Assembly (NCBI GenBank): GCA_020848735.1
Contig: JADLHO010000006.1
Span: 1-38,955 of the forward strand
Source of the DNA: Planctomycetota bacterium
GTDB lineage: Bacteria; Planctomycetota; UBA1135; UBA2386
Direction of reading: 5' to 3'
DNA: 38,955 nucleotides
This document shows, in pieces, positions 17,609 to 25,348 of this stretch (within the stretch, counting starts at the first letter, position 1; each line of letters begins with the position of its first letter). Made by a program: the position numbers and the translations under genes. The notes beneath the pieces were generated by a model, which saw only the letters and a list, made by a program, of their open reading frames with translations, was not told where the DNA came from and did not search any database.

Positions 17609-18607
17609 ATGAGCCGCCCGGCATTCTCGCGCGACGTGCTCGCGCTCGACTGTGCCGCCGAGACCCAGCGCATCGCCGAGCGCCTGAGGGCCATCGTCGG
17701 CAGCTTCCGCAAGAAGGGCCTCGTCGTCGCCCTGTCGGGCGGCATCGACAGCTCCGTCACCGCGGCGCTCGCGGTGACCGCGCTCGGCAAGGAGCGGGTC
17801 TTCGGGCTGCACATGCCCGAACGCGACTCGTCGCCGAGCACGCTCGAGCTCAGCCGCTCGGTCTCGACCCGCTTCGGCTGCGAGTCCGCGGTCGAGGACA
17901 TCACCCCGATCCTCGAGGCGCTCGGCTGCTACCGCCGGCGCGACGAGGCCATCCGCAGCGTCGTCCCGGAGTACGGACCGGGCTGGCGATCCAAGATCGT
18001 GTTGCCGAACCTCGTCGAGTCGAAGGCGTTGCACTTCTACTCCGTCGTCGTTCAGGATCCGCACGGAGCGACCGAACGCCGGCGGCTCACACACGACGCG
18101 TACCTCGGAGTCGTGGCGGCCACGAACTTCAAACAACGGGTGCGCAAGCTGCTCGAGTACTACCACGCGGATCGGCTCAACTTCGCGACGACGGGCACGC
18201 CCAACCGACTCGAGTACGACCAGGGCTTCTTCGTGAAGCTCGGCGACGGTGCCGCCGACGTGAAGCCCATCGCCCATCTCTACAAGTCCCAGGTCTACGC
18301 GCTCGGCGCGCACCTCGGAGTGCCGGCCGCGATCCTCGAGCGCCCGCCGACGACCGACACCTATTCGCTGCCGCAGGGCCAGGACGAGTTCTACTTCTCC
18401 CTGCCCCACGACCGCATGGACCTCTGCCTCTGGGCGAAGAACCACGGAGTGCCGGCAGAAGCGGCCGCGCCGGTGGTCGGGCTCGACACCGAGCAGGTCG
18501 AGCGCGTCTACCACGACATCGACGGGAAGCGCCACGCGACGCAGTATCTGCACGCCGCTCCGCAGCTCGTCGCGGACGTGCCGGAGATCACGCATCGGCT
18601 CGGCTGA
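17609..18607 (+). CDS. NAD-synthase-like PP-loop amide ligase
   Basis: This 332-residue enzyme has the PP-loop S-G-G-I-D-S-S at 43-49 and the NadE-like blocks T-G-T-P-N-R-L-E, G-D-G-A-A-D-V-K-P-I and L-Y-K-S-Q-V-Y-A-L. The family adenylates a carboxylate and replaces AMP with ammonia; in NadE the acid is nicotinic acid adenine dinucleotide. No nitrilase-type glutaminase domain is fused, so ammonia must be free or supplied by a partner. The protein is longer than many ammonia-dependent NadE proteins. Its place inside an amidotransferase-ligase-ACP cluster suggests it may have been adapted to another substrate. A housekeeping NAD role is still possible, so no symbol is given. It starts 55 bp after the ACP. 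Confidence 0.85.
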   Translation: MSRPAFSRDVLALDCAAETQRIAERLRAIVGSFRKKGLVVALSGGIDSSVTAALAVTALGKERVFGLHMPERDSSPSTLELSRSVSTRFGCESAVEDITPILEALGCYRRRDEAIRSVVPEYGPGWRSKIVLPNLVESKALHFYSVVVQDPHGATERRRLTHDAYLGVVAATNFKQRVRKLLEYYHADRLNFATTGTPNRLEYDQGFFVKLGDGAADVKPIAHLYKSQVYALGAHLGVPAAILERPPTTDTYSLPQGQDEFYFSLPHDRMDLCLWAKNHGVPAEAAAPVVGLDTEQVERVYHDIDGKRHATQYLHAAPQLVADVPEITHRLG

Positions 18608-18632
18608 GGCATGCGATGACGAGGCGCGACGC

Positions 18633-19211
18633 ATGACTCCTCCCGGCGGCCCGCTCAAGCGGTTCTTCTGGGGCTGCCTGGAGGAATGGGAGTCCTGGAA
18701 GCGCGGCATGCTCCTCCATCTCCCCGGCAAGCTCGGGGTGAAGCTGCGCTACCACTTCTACCGCCGCCGCTTCGCGTCCTGCGGCCGTGGCGTCGTGATC
18801 TTCCAGAACGTCCGCTTCGAGTGTCCCGAGAAGCTGCACGTCGGCGATCACGTCGAGATCGGCTCGGGGAGCGTGATCTCCGCAGGCGGCGTCATCCGCA
18901 TCGGCAACCACGTGGGCATGGGCCCCGGCGTGGGACTCTGGTCCGTGAATCACGTCTTCTCCGATCCCGAACGCCCCTTCCTCGAGCAGGGTTACGAGTA
19001 CGGCGAGATCACCATCGGCAACGACGTCTGGCTGGGCTCGGGCAGCATCGTGAAGGCCGGCGTGCGCATCGGGCCCGGCGCGATCGTGTCGGGAGGCTCC
19101 GTGCTCGCGAAATCGCTGCCGCCCTTCTCCATCGCCGGAGGCAATCCGGCGCGCATCGTCGGCTGGCGCAAGGCTCCTCCCGCCAACGACCCCATGCGCG
19201 AGAACCCCTGA
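18633..19211 (+). CDS. Left-handed beta-helix (hexapeptide) acetyltransferase
   Basis: This 192-residue protein has repeated hexapeptide turns from about residue 60 on, such as I-G-S-G-S-V-I, I-G-N-H-V-G-M, I-G-N-D-V-W-L, I-G-P-G-A-I-V, and a W-S-V-N-H-V-F segment containing the conserved His of maltose/galactoside acetyltransferases. It ends with the G-N-P-A-R-I-V-G-W signature of that family. A basic hydrophobic N-terminus (about residues 5-45) could sit on the membrane. It should O-acetylate a sugar or similar hydroxyl using acetyl-CoA. It lies 25 bp after the NAD-synthase-like gene and precedes two SGNH proteins, a combination common in surface polysaccharide modification. Confidence 0.9.
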   Translation: MTPPGGPLKRFFWGCLEEWESWKRGMLLHLPGKLGVKLRYHFYRRRFASCGRGVVIFQNVRFECPEKLHVGDHVEIGSGSVISAGGVIRIGNHVGMGPGVGLWSVNHVFSDPERPFLEQGYEYGEITIGNDVWLGSGSIVKAGVRIGPGAIVSGGSVLAKSLPPFSIAGGNPARIVGWRKAPPANDPMRENP

Positions 19212-19271
19212 GCCCGACGAGACGAGCCTGCGCCCGACGAGACGAACCTGCGCCCGACGAGACGAACGATG
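19212..19271 (+). repeat. Three-copy 20-bp tandem repeat running into a start codon
   Basis: The unit gcccgacgagacgaacctgc is repeated with a period of exactly 20 bp at 19212, 19232 and 19252. Copy 1 differs by one base and copy 3 differs at its end, where it includes the ATG of the next gene (19269). The array fills the whole space between the acetyltransferase stop and the SGNH start. It could be a slippage-prone spacer affecting translation of the downstream gene, or a protein-binding site. Confidence 0.8.
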
Positions 19272-20090
19272 CCTCGATCCAAGTCCATCCTGCGAACCGG
19301 CGCAGCGCTCCTCGTCCTGGGGCTCGCTGCGGCCACGACGTGGTTCCTCACGCGTGACCCGGGCGTGCGCGTGCTGTTCCTCCACCACAGCACGGGCCGC
19401 AACGTGATGTTCTTCCCCGCGCAGGGCGTGCCCGCCTGGTTCGACGCCTACAACGCGCAGCACCCGCTCGACATCGACTTCGACGAGACCTGGTATCCAC
19501 CGGACGGTTCGAACATGCCGGCCGACTACCACGCGCTGTGGCTCGGCACCCCGGGGGAGTTCGAGCGCGTGATCGCCGGCCAGCACGTGGTCGTGGTGAA
19601 GCACTGCTATCCCGCCAGTGCGATCGTCGCCGAGGACGGCAAGGTCGACCCATCGCAGGACGTCCGCACGCTCGCCAACTACCAGGCCTACTACCGCGCG
19701 CTGCGCGAGAAGCTGAAGCGGCACGAGGAGACGCTCTTCGTCTTCTGGACCTTGCCACCACTCCATCCGCTCGCCGGCGAAGAGCCCGGGCGCAGCGAGC
19801 GCGCGCGACGGGCCCAGCAGTTCAGCGAGTGGCTGGCGAACGGCTTCCTCACCGAGGACCCGGCGCTGGTGAACGCCACGGTCTTCGACGTGCGTTCGCT
19901 CTGGGCCGACCCCGCGACGCAGTTCCTGAAAGCCGAGTACCAGCTCGATCCGAAGGACGACGACTCGCATCCGAACGCGAAGGCCAACGACCTCGCGGGC
20001 CCGGCCTTCGCGCAGTTCCTCGTCGACGCCATCGCCCGCTATCGGGTCCGGAAGCCCGAGTGGGTCCGCGAGCCCGGCGCGAAGGACTGA
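19269..20090 (+). CDS. Exported SGNH-like hydrolase (1)
   Basis: This is a 273-residue protein. The N-terminus has R-S-K then a hydrophobic stretch (residues 11-27), a signal peptide or membrane anchor. The mature part opens with V-L-F-L-H-H-S-T-G-R-N-V, a variant of block I in which a Ser follows two His. It ends with D-D-D-S-H-P-N-A-K-A-N, which supplies the Asp-x-x-His-type catalytic pair of SGNH folds. A family with F-L-H-H-S-T-G and S-H-P-N motifs occurs near exopolysaccharide genes. It may remove or transfer acyl groups on a surface polymer. It lies 2 nt before the second SGNH gene. Assignment to the superfamily is fairly good; the substrate is unknown. Confidence 0.72.
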   Translation: MPRSKSILRTGAALLVLGLAAATTWFLTRDPGVRVLFLHHSTGRNVMFFPAQGVPAWFDAYNAQHPLDIDFDETWYPPDGSNMPADYHALWLGTPGEFERVIAGQHVVVVKHCYPASAIVAEDGKVDPSQDVRTLANYQAYYRALREKLKRHEETLFVFWTLPPLHPLAGEEPGRSERARRAQQFSEWLANGFLTEDPALVNATVFDVRSLWADPATQFLKAEYQLDPKDDDSHPNAKANDLAGPAFAQFLVDAIARYRVRKPEWVREPGAKD

Positions 20091-20092
20091 GC

Positions 20093-20851
20093 GTGGAGCC
20101 GGAGGCTCACAGCGGCGATCTCGCGCTCGTCGACGCGCTGCGCGTGATCGCGAGGCGTCGCGTGTTCTTCGGCCATCGATCGGTGGGCGAGGATCTCCTC
20201 CTCGGGCTCGGGGAACTCGCGTCGGAGTCGGGAGTGGAGCTGCGGATCCTCGACGCGAGCTCGACACCGCCGGCCTCCGGTGGCGTGCTCCTGCATGCGC
20301 GCGTGGGTACGAACCGCGACCCTCGGTCCAAGTTCGCCGCGTTCGGTGATGCCCTGCTCGCACTGCGGGGCGCCGCGCTCGACTCGGCGCTCCTCAAGCT
20401 CTGCTACGTCGACGTCGAGGCCGCGACGGATCGCAGCGCACTCCTCGACGCGTATGGCGCGGCACTCCGCGGCTGGCGCGCGGCGCACCCCGGTCTGCGG
20501 TTCGTGCACGTCACCGTTCCGCTCACCTGTGGCGCGCGCGGCTGGCGCCTCATGCTGAAGCGCCGCCTCGGCCGAAGCGATTGGACCGACGCGGACAACA
20601 CGGCGCGGGCGCTCTTCAACGACGAGCTGCTCTCGACCTTCGCCGCCGATCCCACGGTCGATCTCGCGGCCGCCGAATCGGTCGACGGCCGCGGCCGCGC
20701 CGCGGAGTTCCGCGTGCGCGACGGCGGCATCGCGCTCCGTGCCCGCTCGCTCGTGCCCGCGTTCTCCGACGACGGCGGACACCTCAACGCGAAGGGTCGG
20801 CAGGTCGTCGCCGCGCGCTTCGCCCGCGCGCTCGCCGCGGCGCTCGCCTGA
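20093..20851 (+). CDS. SGNH-like protein (2)
   Basis: The GTG at 20093, two bases after the previous stop, begins a 252-residue protein. It starts with V-F-F-G-H-R-S-V-G-E-D-L-L, resembling block I of the neighbouring SGNH protein (His-Ser in the same place), and ends with D-D-G-G-H-L-N-A-K-G, an Asp/His terminal block. Between them lie G-T-N-R-D-P-R-S-K-F and V-H-V-T-V-P-L-T. No signal peptide is visible, so it may be cytoplasmic. That is odd beside an apparently exported sister protein. It is probably the last gene of the cluster that begins with asnB, because the next gene is convergent. The enzymatic role is inferred only from the motif pair. Confidence 0.68.
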   Translation: MEPEAHSGDLALVDALRVIARRRVFFGHRSVGEDLLLGLGELASESGVELRILDASSTPPASGGVLLHARVGTNRDPRSKFAAFGDALLALRGAALDSALLKLCYVDVEAATDRSALLDAYGAALRGWRAAHPGLRFVHVTVPLTCGARGWRLMLKRRLGRSDWTDADNTARALFNDELLSTFAADPTVDLAAAESVDGRGRAAEFRVRDGGIALRARSLVPAFSDDGGHLNAKGRQVVAARFARALAAALA

Positions 20852-20857
20852 GGCCGC

Positions 20858-22246
20858 TCACGCCGGCGTTCGACCGAGCAGGCGCGCGACGTGCGCCGTC
20901 GCTCCTGCCAGGGGGACGAGCTCCTGCTGTCCGCTCGCGAGCGACTTGATCGCGACCATTCCGGATTCGAGCTCGCGATCACCGATGAAGGCGACCACCG
21001 GGATGCGGCGCGTGTCGGCGTACTGGAACTGTGCGCCGAGCTTGGCCGTGGCCTCCGGGAAGACCTCGGTCCGGAAGCCCGCGCGGCGCAGCCGGTCCGC
21101 GAGCTCCGCCGCGTGCGCGAGGAGCTTGCGGTCCATCTGGAGGACCATCACATCGCTCGCGACGTCGAGCGCGGGCAGCATGCCGCGCTCCTCCATCACG
21201 ACGAGGATGCGTTCGAGACCGAGCGAGAAGCCGACGGCCGGGATCGGCCGACCGAGGAACATGCCGACGAGCTCGTCGTAGCGCCCGCCGCCACCCATCG
21301 ATCCGGCGAGGCCCTCGACCGCGAGCTCGAAGATCGGACCGGTGTAGTACGAGAGGCCACGCGCCAGCGACGGATCGAAGAGCAGACGCCCTGCGAGTCC
21401 ACCGACGGAGTCCAGCAGGCCGAGCAGTTCGCGCAGCGTCGCGAGGCCGGCGGTCCCGGTCGCGCTGCGACCCTCGACCGCCTCGGCCACGGCGTCGAGC
21501 CGCGCCGCGTTGCCCGCGACCCCACCCTCGCACGCGAACAGGATCGGCGCGAGCACCTCGATCTGCGACCCGGTGATGCCGCGCTCGACCAGCTCCTTGC
21601 GCACACCTTCGGGCCCGATCTTGTCGAGCTTGTCCACGCCGATGATCGCGAGGTCGTGCATCTCCTTCCGGATGCCGGCGGCCTCCATGATCCCGGTGAG
21701 CAGGCGCCGGTCGTTCACCCTCAGGTGGAAGCGATCGAAGGACAGCGAGGCGAGCGCATCGCCGACCGCCTGCATGACCTCCATCTCCGCGACCAGCGAG
21801 GTCGTGCCGACGTAGTCGACGTCGCACTGCCAGAACTCGCGGAAGCGGCCCTTCTGCGGACGGTCCGCCCGCCACACGGGCTGCATCTGGTAGCGCTTGA
21901 AGAACTTCGGCAGCTTGCCCTGGTACTGCGCGACCACGCGGGCGAGCGGGACCGTGAGGTCATAGCGGAGCGCGAGATCGGCGAGCTGCTTCGGATCGAC
22001 GGGCGACCTCTGGAGTTCCTCGGTGAGCTTCTCGCCGCGCTTCTGGATCCGGAAGACGAGCTGTTCGCCTTCGTCGCCGTACTTGCCGCTGAGCGTCTCC
22101 ACGCGCTCCATCGAGGGCGTCTCGAGCGGCGCGAAGCCGTGACGCTCGTACGCGGCCTTGATGCGTGTCATCACGTGCTCGCGGCGCCGCACGTCCTCGG
22201 GGAGGAAGTCGCGCGTGCCGGCGGGAGGTGCGTTGTTCGTGCTCAT
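20858..22246 (-). CDS. hisS: Histidyl-tRNA synthetase
   Basis: This 462-residue class II synthetase begins A-G-T-R-D-F-L-P, has a motif-2 region W-R-A-D-R-P-Q-K-G-R-F-R-E-F-W-Q-C-D-V-D and the HisRS signature G-L-S-Y-Y-T-G-P-I-F-E. It continues with G-G-G-G-R-Y-D-E-L and V-G-F-S-L-G-L-E-R (motif 3), then a C-terminal anticodon-binding domain. It attaches histidine to tRNA-His. The F-R-E-F-W-Q-C-D and Y-Y-T-G-P-I-F-E wording resembles the archaeal/eukaryotic-like HisRS branch more than the E. coli type. The start ATG overlaps the hutH stop (ATGA), so it should be translated together with hutH. Confidence 0.95.
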   Translation of the reverse strand: MSTNNAPPAGTRDFLPEDVRRREHVMTRIKAAYERHGFAPLETPSMERVETLSGKYGDEGEQLVFRIQKRGEKLTEELQRSPVDPKQLADLALRYDLTVPLARVVAQYQGKLPKFFKRYQMQPVWRADRPQKGRFREFWQCDVDYVGTTSLVAEMEVMQAVGDALASLSFDRFHLRVNDRRLLTGIMEAAGIRKEMHDLAIIGVDKLDKIGPEGVRKELVERGITGSQIEVLAPILFACEGGVAGNAARLDAVAEAVEGRSATGTAGLATLRELLGLLDSVGGLAGRLLFDPSLARGLSYYTGPIFELAVEGLAGSMGGGGRYDELVGMFLGRPIPAVGFSLGLERILVVMEERGMLPALDVASDVMVLQMDRKLLAHAAELADRLRRAGFRTEVFPEATAKLGAQFQYADTRRIPVVAFIGDRELESGMVAIKSLASGQQELVPLAGATAHVARLLGRTPA

Positions 22247-24333
22247 GGGTTCATCGTCCCGACGCGGTCCACGGGATCCCGGTCCGCGAGGACCTCGATC
22301 AGTTCGGGGGCGGCCATCGCGGCGCGCGCGGCGTCGATCGCGGGGTACAGCACCACATCGTGCTCGCGGTGTGGAATGCGCGAACCGAGCACCGCACATG
22401 CGCGCGCGACGGCGTGGCCGGGGCGCAGCGGCGCCCGGAACGGCATGGCCTGCGCCGCGAGCAGCAGCTCGATCGCGACGATGGTGGCGACGTGCTCGTG
22501 GACCTGCCGCAGCTTGCGCGCGGCGAGCGTCCCCATGCTCACGTGGTCCTCCGTGTTCGCGCAGGTCGGGACGGAGTCGACGCTGGCCGGGTGGCAGAGC
22601 ACCTTGTTCTCCGCGACGAGCGCCGCCGCGCTGTATTGGGCGAGCATGAAGCCCGAGTCGAGGCCGCTGTTGCGGACGAGGAAGGCCGGCAGGCCGCGCG
22701 AGTGGTTCGCATCGATCAGGTGCGCGATGCGCCGCTCCACGATGTTGCCGGTCGCCGCGAGCGCGCAGGCGAGCGCGTCGGCCGCCGCGGAGAGCGGTTG
22801 CCCATGGAAGTTGCCGCCGCCGATCACGCCGTCGATGCACTCGTCGATCACGGTGCGCAGCCACGCCGCGTAGCCGTCGGCGGCGAGCGCCTGCGGCTCG
22901 GACGCCGTGATCGCGTGACGCGCACGCGGATCGGGGGGGAAGAGCAGCGGATTGTCGTTCGCGGAGTTCATCTCGCAGACGACCACCTCCGCCGCGGCCT
23001 CGAGGGAGCGCCACGCGGTGGCGACGACCGTGGGGAAGCAGCGCAGCGAGTAGTCGTCCTGGATGTGCGGGGAGTCCGGCACCGCCCCGCGCAGACGTGC
23101 GACCACGCGTTCGAGCGCCGCGGCGAGCGCGGTCTGCCCGGAGTCCGAGGCGTGCTGGGCCAGGCGCCGTGCCTCCCGCACGAGCGGCGCGAGCTGCGCG
23201 CGCAACTCGTCGAGCTGATCCGCGCGGCGCGCGTGCCGCGCCGCCTCGAGTTCCGCGCCGAGCCTCCCGCTCGCGGGATCGCGCGCGACGAACGAAGCCG
23301 CACTCTCCAGCAGTCCGAGCAGGGCCTCACGCGCCGTGCCCGCCACCGCGGGGCGCGACGCGAGTTCCAGCTCGTGGAGCGCCGCGCCGAAGGCCGCGCT
23401 GTTGAACTCGAGCGCGAGCAGCTCGCTGCCGCGCACGTAGCTCGCGATGCGAGCCGCGCTCTCGCGCTGGTGCGACTGCGGCCGCGCGGCATGGATCCGC
23501 GGATCGAGCGATGCCGGCTGTCCCTGGTGGGCTTCCAGGCTCATCGCGCAGCCCAGCTCGGCGAAGCGGAGCGTGAACGAGGCGTCGTAGACGGCGAGCG
23601 CGAGCATGGCGCCCATGAACGTCGTCCCGTTGTTCAGCGCGAGACCTTCCTTCGCCTGGAGCTCCACGGGCTGGAAGTCACGCCAGCCTTCGCGGGCCGC
23701 GAGCTCGGCGAAGCCCTCGCGCGTCCCGGGGAACGCGACGAAGTCCTCGCGGCGGGCCCGCGTCGCGCAGCGCACCGGATCGTGGCGGGCCGAGCGCGGC
23801 AGGAAGCGGCCACCGGGATCCGCGAGGGCGGCGAGGGCGAGGTGCGAGAGCGGTGCCAGATCGCCGCTCGCTCCGACCGAGCCCTGCTGCGGCACGAAGG
23901 GATAGACGTCGTCGTTCAGCATCGCGACGAGCCGATCGAGCGTGACCTCGCGCACGCCCGACACGCCGAGGCAGAGCGTGTTGATCCGCAGCAGCAGGGC
24001 CGCACGCACCACCTCTTCGTCGAACGGCTCGCCCACCCCCGCGGCGTGGCTGCGCACGAGGTTGAGCTGGAGTTGCAGCGTGTCGTCCGGCCGGATCACG
24101 ACGTCGCGGAGCTGGCCGAAGCCCGTGTTGAGCCCGTAGACCTTGCGGCCCGATTCGAGGAGCACCTCGACCATCGCGCGGCAGCGCCGCACCGCCTCGC
24201 GGGCGCCCTCGGCGATCGCCACCCGTCGTCGCAGGCGCGCGACGGCGACGACGTCGTCGATGCAGAGCTTGCGACCGTCGAGCACGAGCGTGTCCCCCGG
24301 CAGGCGGTGCCAGGGCGCAAAGGAGAGGTTCAT
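22243..24333 (-). CDS. hutH: Histidine ammonia-lyase, enlarged form
   Basis: This 696-residue protein has the active-site Tyr in V-Y-G-L-N-T-G-F-G (Y66), the G-S-V-G-A-S-G-D-L-A-P motif whose A155-S156-G157 cyclises into the MIO cofactor, Q425-D-D-Y-S-L-R-C, N-P-L-L-F, G-G-N-F-H-G-Q-P and N-T-E-D-H-V-S-M. It should convert histidine to urocanate and ammonia. Bacterial HutH is usually about 510 residues. Here the distance from the MIO motif to the QDxYSLRC motif is about twice normal, with extra helical sequence around 170-220 and 300-420, plus an added piece between N-P-L-L-F and the G-G-N-F-H block. Catalytic residues appear intact. No hutU, hutI or hutG is next to it. Phenylalanine or tyrosine as substrate cannot be excluded, although the overall motifs fit HutH. 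Confidence 0.88.
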   Translation of the reverse strand: MNLSFAPWHRLPGDTLVLDGRKLCIDDVVAVARLRRRVAIAEGAREAVRRCRAMVEVLLESGRKVYGLNTGFGQLRDVVIRPDDTLQLQLNLVRSHAAGVGEPFDEEVVRAALLLRINTLCLGVSGVREVTLDRLVAMLNDDVYPFVPQQGSVGASGDLAPLSHLALAALADPGGRFLPRSARHDPVRCATRARREDFVAFPGTREGFAELAAREGWRDFQPVELQAKEGLALNNGTTFMGAMLALAVYDASFTLRFAELGCAMSLEAHQGQPASLDPRIHAARPQSHQRESAARIASYVRGSELLALEFNSAAFGAALHELELASRPAVAGTAREALLGLLESAASFVARDPASGRLGAELEAARHARRADQLDELRAQLAPLVREARRLAQHASDSGQTALAAALERVVARLRGAVPDSPHIQDDYSLRCFPTVVATAWRSLEAAAEVVVCEMNSANDNPLLFPPDPRARHAITASEPQALAADGYAAWLRTVIDECIDGVIGGGNFHGQPLSAAADALACALAATGNIVERRIAHLIDANHSRGLPAFLVRNSGLDSGFMLAQYSAAALVAENKVLCHPASVDSVPTCANTEDHVSMGTLAARKLRQVHEHVATIVAIELLLAAQAMPFRAPLRPGHAVARACAVLGSRIPHREHDVVLYPAIDAARAAMAAPELIEVLADRDPVDRVGTMNP

Positions 24334-24342
24334 CGCGAGGCC

Positions 24343-24359
24343 GCGCCGCGATGCGGCGC
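24343..24359. promoter_or_regulatory. Perfect inverted repeat upstream of hutH
   Basis: GCGCCGC, a GAT spacer and GCGGCGC form a perfect 7-bp inverted repeat 9 bp ahead of the hutH start, in the 163-bp divergent gap shared with modA. It could be an operator or an mRNA hairpin over the ribosome site. In DNA this GC-rich, chance palindromes are common. No clear -10/-35 pair was recognised in the rest of the gap. AGGAAG lies 7 nt before the modA ATG and is a good ribosome site. Confidence 0.3.
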
Positions 24360-24496
24360 AGCCGCTTCATCGCAGAGCACGGCGGGCGCGTCAACGAAGC
24401 GTTCCCCCCGAGTTCGCGCGGCTCGACGCGACCCAGTCCGAGGCGACGGCCCTCGAGCCTTGCCCGGGCGAGTGCCACTGCCTAGGAAGCTCCGCC

Positions 24497-25348
24497 ATGG
24501 GCCACGACGACCACGGCGACGCGAGGCGGCACGGACCGATCCGGCCCGCGCCGGACCGTGGCGACGCGACCGACGCCCGACCAGCTGCGCCCGCGGGGGG
24601 TCTCGGCGCGGGTGCCCGGCTCCTCGTCTCGGCCGCACTGCTCCTGCTCGCGTGCAGCGCCTGCCGGGAACGCGATGCCAGGCGGACGCCGCTGCGCGTC
24701 TTCGCCGCCGCCTCCCTCCATGCCGTGTTCGAGCGACTCGCCGCGGACTTCGAACGCGAACACCCGGACGTGGACGTCGAGCTGGTCTTCGCCGGCTCAT
24801 CCCAGCTCGCGCTGCAGCTTCGCGAAGGGGCGAGCGCCGATGTCTTCGCGTCCGCGGACCTGCCCAATCTCCAGAAGATCGTCGAGGCGGGCCTCGCGGT
24901 CGGTGCCCCGCGCGAGTTCGCGCGCAATCGCCTGGCGATCCTCGTCGGGAAGGGCAACCCACACGCCGTCCGCACGCTGGCCGATCTCGCGCGCCCGGAG
25001 CTGCGGGTCGCGCTCTGCGGGCCCGAGGTCCCCGCGGGGCGCTATGCGCGCGAGGCCCTCGCGAAGGCCGGCGTGAGCGTGCGCTCGCGCTCCGACGAGA
25101 CGAACGTGAAGGCGCTCACGAGCAAGGTCCGCCTGGGTGAGCTCGATGCGGGGATCGCGTACCGCACCGATGCTGCGGCGGACCTCGACGCGATCCCGCT
25201 CGCCGCCGAGCACGACGTCGTCGCGAGCTACCCGGTGGCGGTGCTCGGCAGCGGCAAGTCCCGCACGCTCGCGCAGCTCTTCGTCGACCATCTGCTCTCG
25301 GCAGCGGGTCGCGCGACGCTCGAAGCCGCAGGGTTCGAGGCGCCATGA
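24497..25348 (+). CDS. modA: Molybdate ABC transporter, substrate-binding lipoprotein
   Basis: This is a 283-residue periplasmic binding protein of the ModA type: V-F-A-A-A-S-L at the start of the mature protein, then V-F-A-G-S-S-Q-L-A-L-Q-L, A-D-V-F-A-S-A-D, and near the C-terminus L-D-A-G-I-A-Y-R-T-D-A. The segment L-L-A-C-S at about residues 50-54 is a lipobox, so it is probably a lipoprotein. About 40 His/Asp/Pro-rich residues precede the hydrophobic signal core, longer than usual. No better in-frame start was found, and AGGAAG is well spaced from ATG 24497. It captures molybdate or tungstate and delivers it to ModB/ModC. Its stop overlaps modB (ATGA). Confidence 0.93.
   Translation: MGHDDHGDARRHGPIRPAPDRGDATDARPAAPAGGLGAGARLLVSAALLLLACSACRERDARRTPLRVFAAASLHAVFERLAADFEREHPDVDVELVFAGSSQLALQLREGASADVFASADLPNLQKIVEAGLAVGAPREFARNRLAILVGKGNPHAVRTLADLARPELRVALCGPEVPAGRYAREALAKAGVSVRSRSDETNVKALTSKVRLGELDAGIAYRTDAAADLDAIPLAAEHDVVASYPVAVLGSGKSRTLAQLFVDHLLSAAGRATLEAAGFEAP

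Noticed and set aside
20858-24333. Histidine biosynthesis or utilisation operon
   Set aside because: Only hisS and hutH are present, with no other his or hut genes. The hisD fragment is about 12 kb away and broken, so no pathway can be claimed.
22165-25140. Plus-strand frame opposite hutH
   Set aside because: It lacks motifs and is explained by codon bias of hutH. Only modA, from 24497 in another frame, is real on that strand.
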